This document shows positions 5,982 to 7,496 of a stretch of DNA of 7,496 nt, piece by piece. Every line of letters starts with the position of its first letter. Within the stretch, counting starts at the first letter, position 1. Made by a program: the position numbers and the translations under genes. The stretch is taken from NCBI GenBank assembly GCA_031263385.1, contig JAISFX010000116.1, positions 1-7,496 on the forward strand, given 5' to 3'. A model generated the notes under the pieces. It was not told the DNA's origin. It did not search any database and saw nothing but the letters and a program-made list of their open reading frames with translations. The DNA comes from Lactobacillus sp. (GTDB taxonomy: Bacteria; Pseudomonadota; Alphaproteobacteria; RF32; CAG-239).

Positions 5982-6941
5982 ATGAAGTTTTTTTACAGAA
6001 TAATCCTTTTGGCAGGAATATTCATTGCCGGTACTGCACAGGCTGAGAGCAATCTCAGCCTTGAGAACCGTTCTTTGGATGATGATTCTGTTGCCATATA
6101 TGGGGCTGCCTGTGAAAAAATCAAACAAGGAGATGTCAAATCTTCTGTCCGTGCCAGAGTTACTGATAAGGCTAGCTTTTTGGCAGTTGGTGATATTGCA
6201 GACCTCGCTGATTTCAGAAAAAACATGGATGAGCATGACTTCAATGTAATGACTTATAATATTGTTGATAATATGATAGAGGACATGACTGTCAGAACCG
6301 TCAAACAAGATGATGAAGAAATTTGTGTTGAGATAACTGGCTTTATTCATAGTGAAAATATCTTCGCGATTTTAAGTGATTATGTTAACAACATGGGCGG
6401 CGATAGCGCACAGATGCTTGCTGGTTCGCAGTCTGTGGGAGAGGGCAGCCCAGAGGTTTTAGCCTCTGCCAGAGTTGTCCCTGAAAAAAGCACCAAAAGC
6501 TTGGTTTATGTTGCTCCTCTTGAGTTCTATAACAATACCAGATCATCACAACATTCTCAGGTTATCAGAGATCTATTTGATAACAGCGATGTTGTCAGCC
6601 TCACGTTTGACCCCACTAAAGCAGACTATATTGTCCGCCCCAAGGTTTTGAGAGCAAAGGTTGAGGCCGTTAATGAAGAAAACAGCCGCTTACAAATGGT
6701 TGTCTCTATTGAGATGGAAGGAACCAAGGAAAAGAACCGCCTTACTGAAAAACAAAATCGCTTTGTTCTTTTCTCAAAAGCCGAGAAAGAGCAGACAGTT
6801 GCTTCCAATCTAATGAAAAAACTTTTAGATAAAGCGGGTTCTACCATTGTTAAAAGAATAGAGCGTGATGCCGGCAAAAAACAAAAAGCCAATGGCAATC
6901 GTTTCGATTCCATAATTTCTCCTCAGACTAAAGGCGCTTAG
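5982..6941 (+). CDS. Periplasmic protein with FlgT/LPP20-like N-terminal domain and second alpha/beta domain
   Basis: A 319-residue exported protein. Residues 1-21 form a Sec signal peptide (MKFFYR, hydrophobic core, AQA) with cleavage predicted after A21. Residues about 37-125 resemble FlgT N-terminal/LPP20 domains: a small-residue start (YGAACEKIKQG), an SSVRARVTDKASFLAV helix, then strands ending EEICVEITGFI. Residues about 172-245 form a second alpha/beta unit: KSLVYVAPLEFYNNT, a helix, ADYIVRPKVLRAKVE, LQMVVSIEMEG, with the strand pattern of CsgG/LpoB-type domains. The tail is highly charged. C44 and C115 could form a disulfide. The ATG lies three bases after the lipoprotein stop, so the two products are probably made together and may interact. 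No flagellar gene is nearby, so a flagellar role is unsupported. A 9-bp hairpin covers codons 20-27. The domain assignments are pattern-based and moderate in certainty. Confidence 0.8.
   Translation: MKFFYRIILLAGIFIAGTAQAESNLSLENRSLDDDSVAIYGAACEKIKQGDVKSSVRARVTDKASFLAVGDIADLADFRKNMDEHDFNVMTYNIVDNMIEDMTVRTVKQDDEEICVEITGFIHSENIFAILSDYVNNMGGDSAQMLAGSQSVGEGSPEVLASARVVPEKSTKSLVYVAPLEFYNNTRSSQHSQVIRDLFDNSDVVSLTFDPTKADYIVRPKVLRAKVEAVNEENSRLQMVVSIEMEGTKEKNRLTEKQNRFVLFSKAEKEQTVASNLMKKLLDKAGSTIVKRIERDAGKKQKANGNRFDSIISPQTKGA
6040..6061 (+). other. Perfect 9-bp stem with GCAA tetraloop inside the coding sequence
   Basis: AGGCTGAGA (6040-6048) pairs perfectly with TCTCAGCCT (6053-6061) around a GCAA loop, which is of the stable GNRA class in RNA. 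It spans codons 20-27, exactly over the predicted signal-peptide cleavage site. No T-run follows, so it is not a terminator. It could slow ribosomes or protect or expose an mRNA processing site; this is inference. Confidence 0.7.
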
Positions 6942-6943
6942 TT

Positions 6944-7496
6944 TTACTTATATAAATCGGGCAGGGGGTTCTTACCCTCTTTTTTGAATCTCTTCTTAGA
7001 TGCTTTACCAAGTGCGGTGTAGAACTTTTGTTTTGCAAAAGTTGCTGTCTTGCCGGAATATAACATATTATCAAAAGCATCTAGTTCTTTGGCAAACTCT
7101 TTACTTCCGAATGCTTTGCCAACATCTCCCAGATTGTTTATTCTTTTTCCCGGAAACTCATCTCTGCCCCAAGCCACAATCTCGTCAGCAGCTTTTCTAA
7201 AGTCGTTGCTTTGCAGAGCTTTCATCGCTTCTTTCTTGTGGTTTATTTTCTTTTCTTTTGAGCGTATAACAAACACAGCAATCAATATACCCAATACAAA
7301 AGCCCCCAAGGCAGTTGCATATATATGGTACATATTTTTGTTAGTGTCAGAGCTTTCCTTTACAGGGTTTTCCTTAACGCTTGGCTGTTTTGGGGTGGCC
7401 TCAAAGGTCTCAATCCCTTCCCCTTTAGCAACATCAATCTCCACGGACGGAAGAGTTGCTTCTTCCATTTGTTCGGTCAGCACATTAAACCATTTC
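6944..7496 (-). CDS. batD: BatD C-terminal part (5' end outside window)
   Basis: C-terminal 183 residues of BatD, a membrane-anchored protein of the Bat (Bacteroides aerotolerance) cluster, which normally accompanies MoxR-type AAA+ ATPase and VWA-domain proteins BatA/BatB. The frame is open to the window edge: KWFN precedes a GTG at 7483 that is probably just an internal valine. The fragment reads KWFNVLTEQMEEATLPSVEI, matching the last periplasmic module of BatD where a domain ends in a W-x-(8-9)-ATLP-type stretch. It then has a disordered linker, one transmembrane helix (about 7325-7265), and a cytoplasmic domain with ALQSNDFRKAADEIVAWGRDEFP, NNLGDV, LDAFDNMLYS and the terminal PLPDLYK. This helix pattern and the Pro-Leu-Pro ending are typical of BatD. 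The stop lies 2 bases from the converging gene, and no batE follows. The upstream Bat genes should lie beyond the right edge (inference). Confidence 0.8.
   Translation of the reverse strand, partial: KWFNVLTEQMEEATLPSVEIDVAKGEGIETFEATPKQPSVKENPVKESSDTNKNMYHIYATALGAFVLGILIAVFVIRSKEKKINHKKEAMKALQSNDFRKAADEIVAWGRDEFPGKRINNLGDVGKAFGSKEFAKELDAFDNMLYSGKTATFAKQKFYTALGKASKKRFKKEGKNPLPDLYK
6963..6985 (+). terminator. Intrinsic terminator of the lipoprotein operon, embedded in batD
   Basis: AGGGGGT (6963-6969) pairs with ACCCTCT (6974-6980) through seven pairs including one G-U, with a 4-base TCTT loop, followed by TTTTT (6981-6985). It begins 21 bases after the 6941 stop and is a good rho-independent terminator for plus-strand transcription. 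The same bases on the minus strand encode batD's near-terminal EGKNPLP, so it would not terminate batD (an A-run follows in that direction). Confidence 0.75.

Noticed and set aside
5934..6350. A 138-codon open frame on the minus strand across the junction of the two envelope genes
   Set aside because: It is antisense to two well-supported genes with export signals and has no recognisable domain; an open shadow frame.
6451..6468. CAGAGG/CCTCTG hairpin in the second envelope gene
   Set aside because: A 6-bp stem with a 6-base loop in coding DNA is expected by chance and no T-run follows.
5982..6941. Annotation of the second envelope gene as flagellar FlgT
   Set aside because: Resemblance is limited to the general N-terminal domain pattern; no flagellar gene is nearby and the rest of the protein differs.
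7481..7483. GTG as the start of the minus-strand gene at the right edge
   Set aside because: The frame continues upstream to the window end, and the residues around it match the middle of BatD, so this is an internal valine.

Overview
The window looks like a stretch of chromosome from a Gram-negative (two-membrane) bacterium of roughly 40 % G+C (judged by eye). The evidence is an MsbA-type lipid exporter, an outer-membrane-type lipoprotein with a lipobox, a Sec-exported periplasmic partner and the tail of a BatD protein. A gut or host-associated alphaproteobacterium would fit, but that is a weak guess. No rRNA, tRNA, CRISPR array, transposase or phage gene is visible. Genes are tightly packed, and no gene-free stretch exceeds about 125 bases.

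Layout: (1) 1-2271, plus strand: a type IV half-size ABC exporter whose 5' end lies off the window, then a small membrane protein with two CxxC pairs. The 93-base gap between them holds a degenerate second copy of the last ~32 bases of the exporter gene. (2) 4642-2264, minus strand: a DUF1294 membrane protein followed by an MsbA-like exporter, probably one operon. It converges on region 1 with an 8-base overlap of coding ends. (3) 4767-6941, plus strand: a two-gene unit with a 3-base gap. It encodes a lipoprotein with a long disordered linker and an LpoB-like C-terminal domain, and a periplasmic protein with a FlgT/LPP20-like N-terminal domain and a second alpha/beta domain. A good intrinsic terminator follows at 6963-6985. 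(4) 7496-6944, minus strand: the C-terminal part of BatD, converging on region 3 with a 2-base gap. The terminator of region 3 lies inside the batD coding sequence.

The common theme is the cell envelope: two ABC exporters, two small membrane proteins, a lipoprotein/periplasmic pair that may regulate or scaffold wall or outer-membrane assembly, and BatD. The most likely under-described system is the 4767-6941 pair. The most unusual DNA structures are the duplicated gene tail at 1703-1817 and a 9-bp perfect stem with a GCAA tetraloop at 6040-6061, just after the signal-peptide codons of the second gene of the pair. All seven stop codons in the window are TAG or TAA, none TGA.
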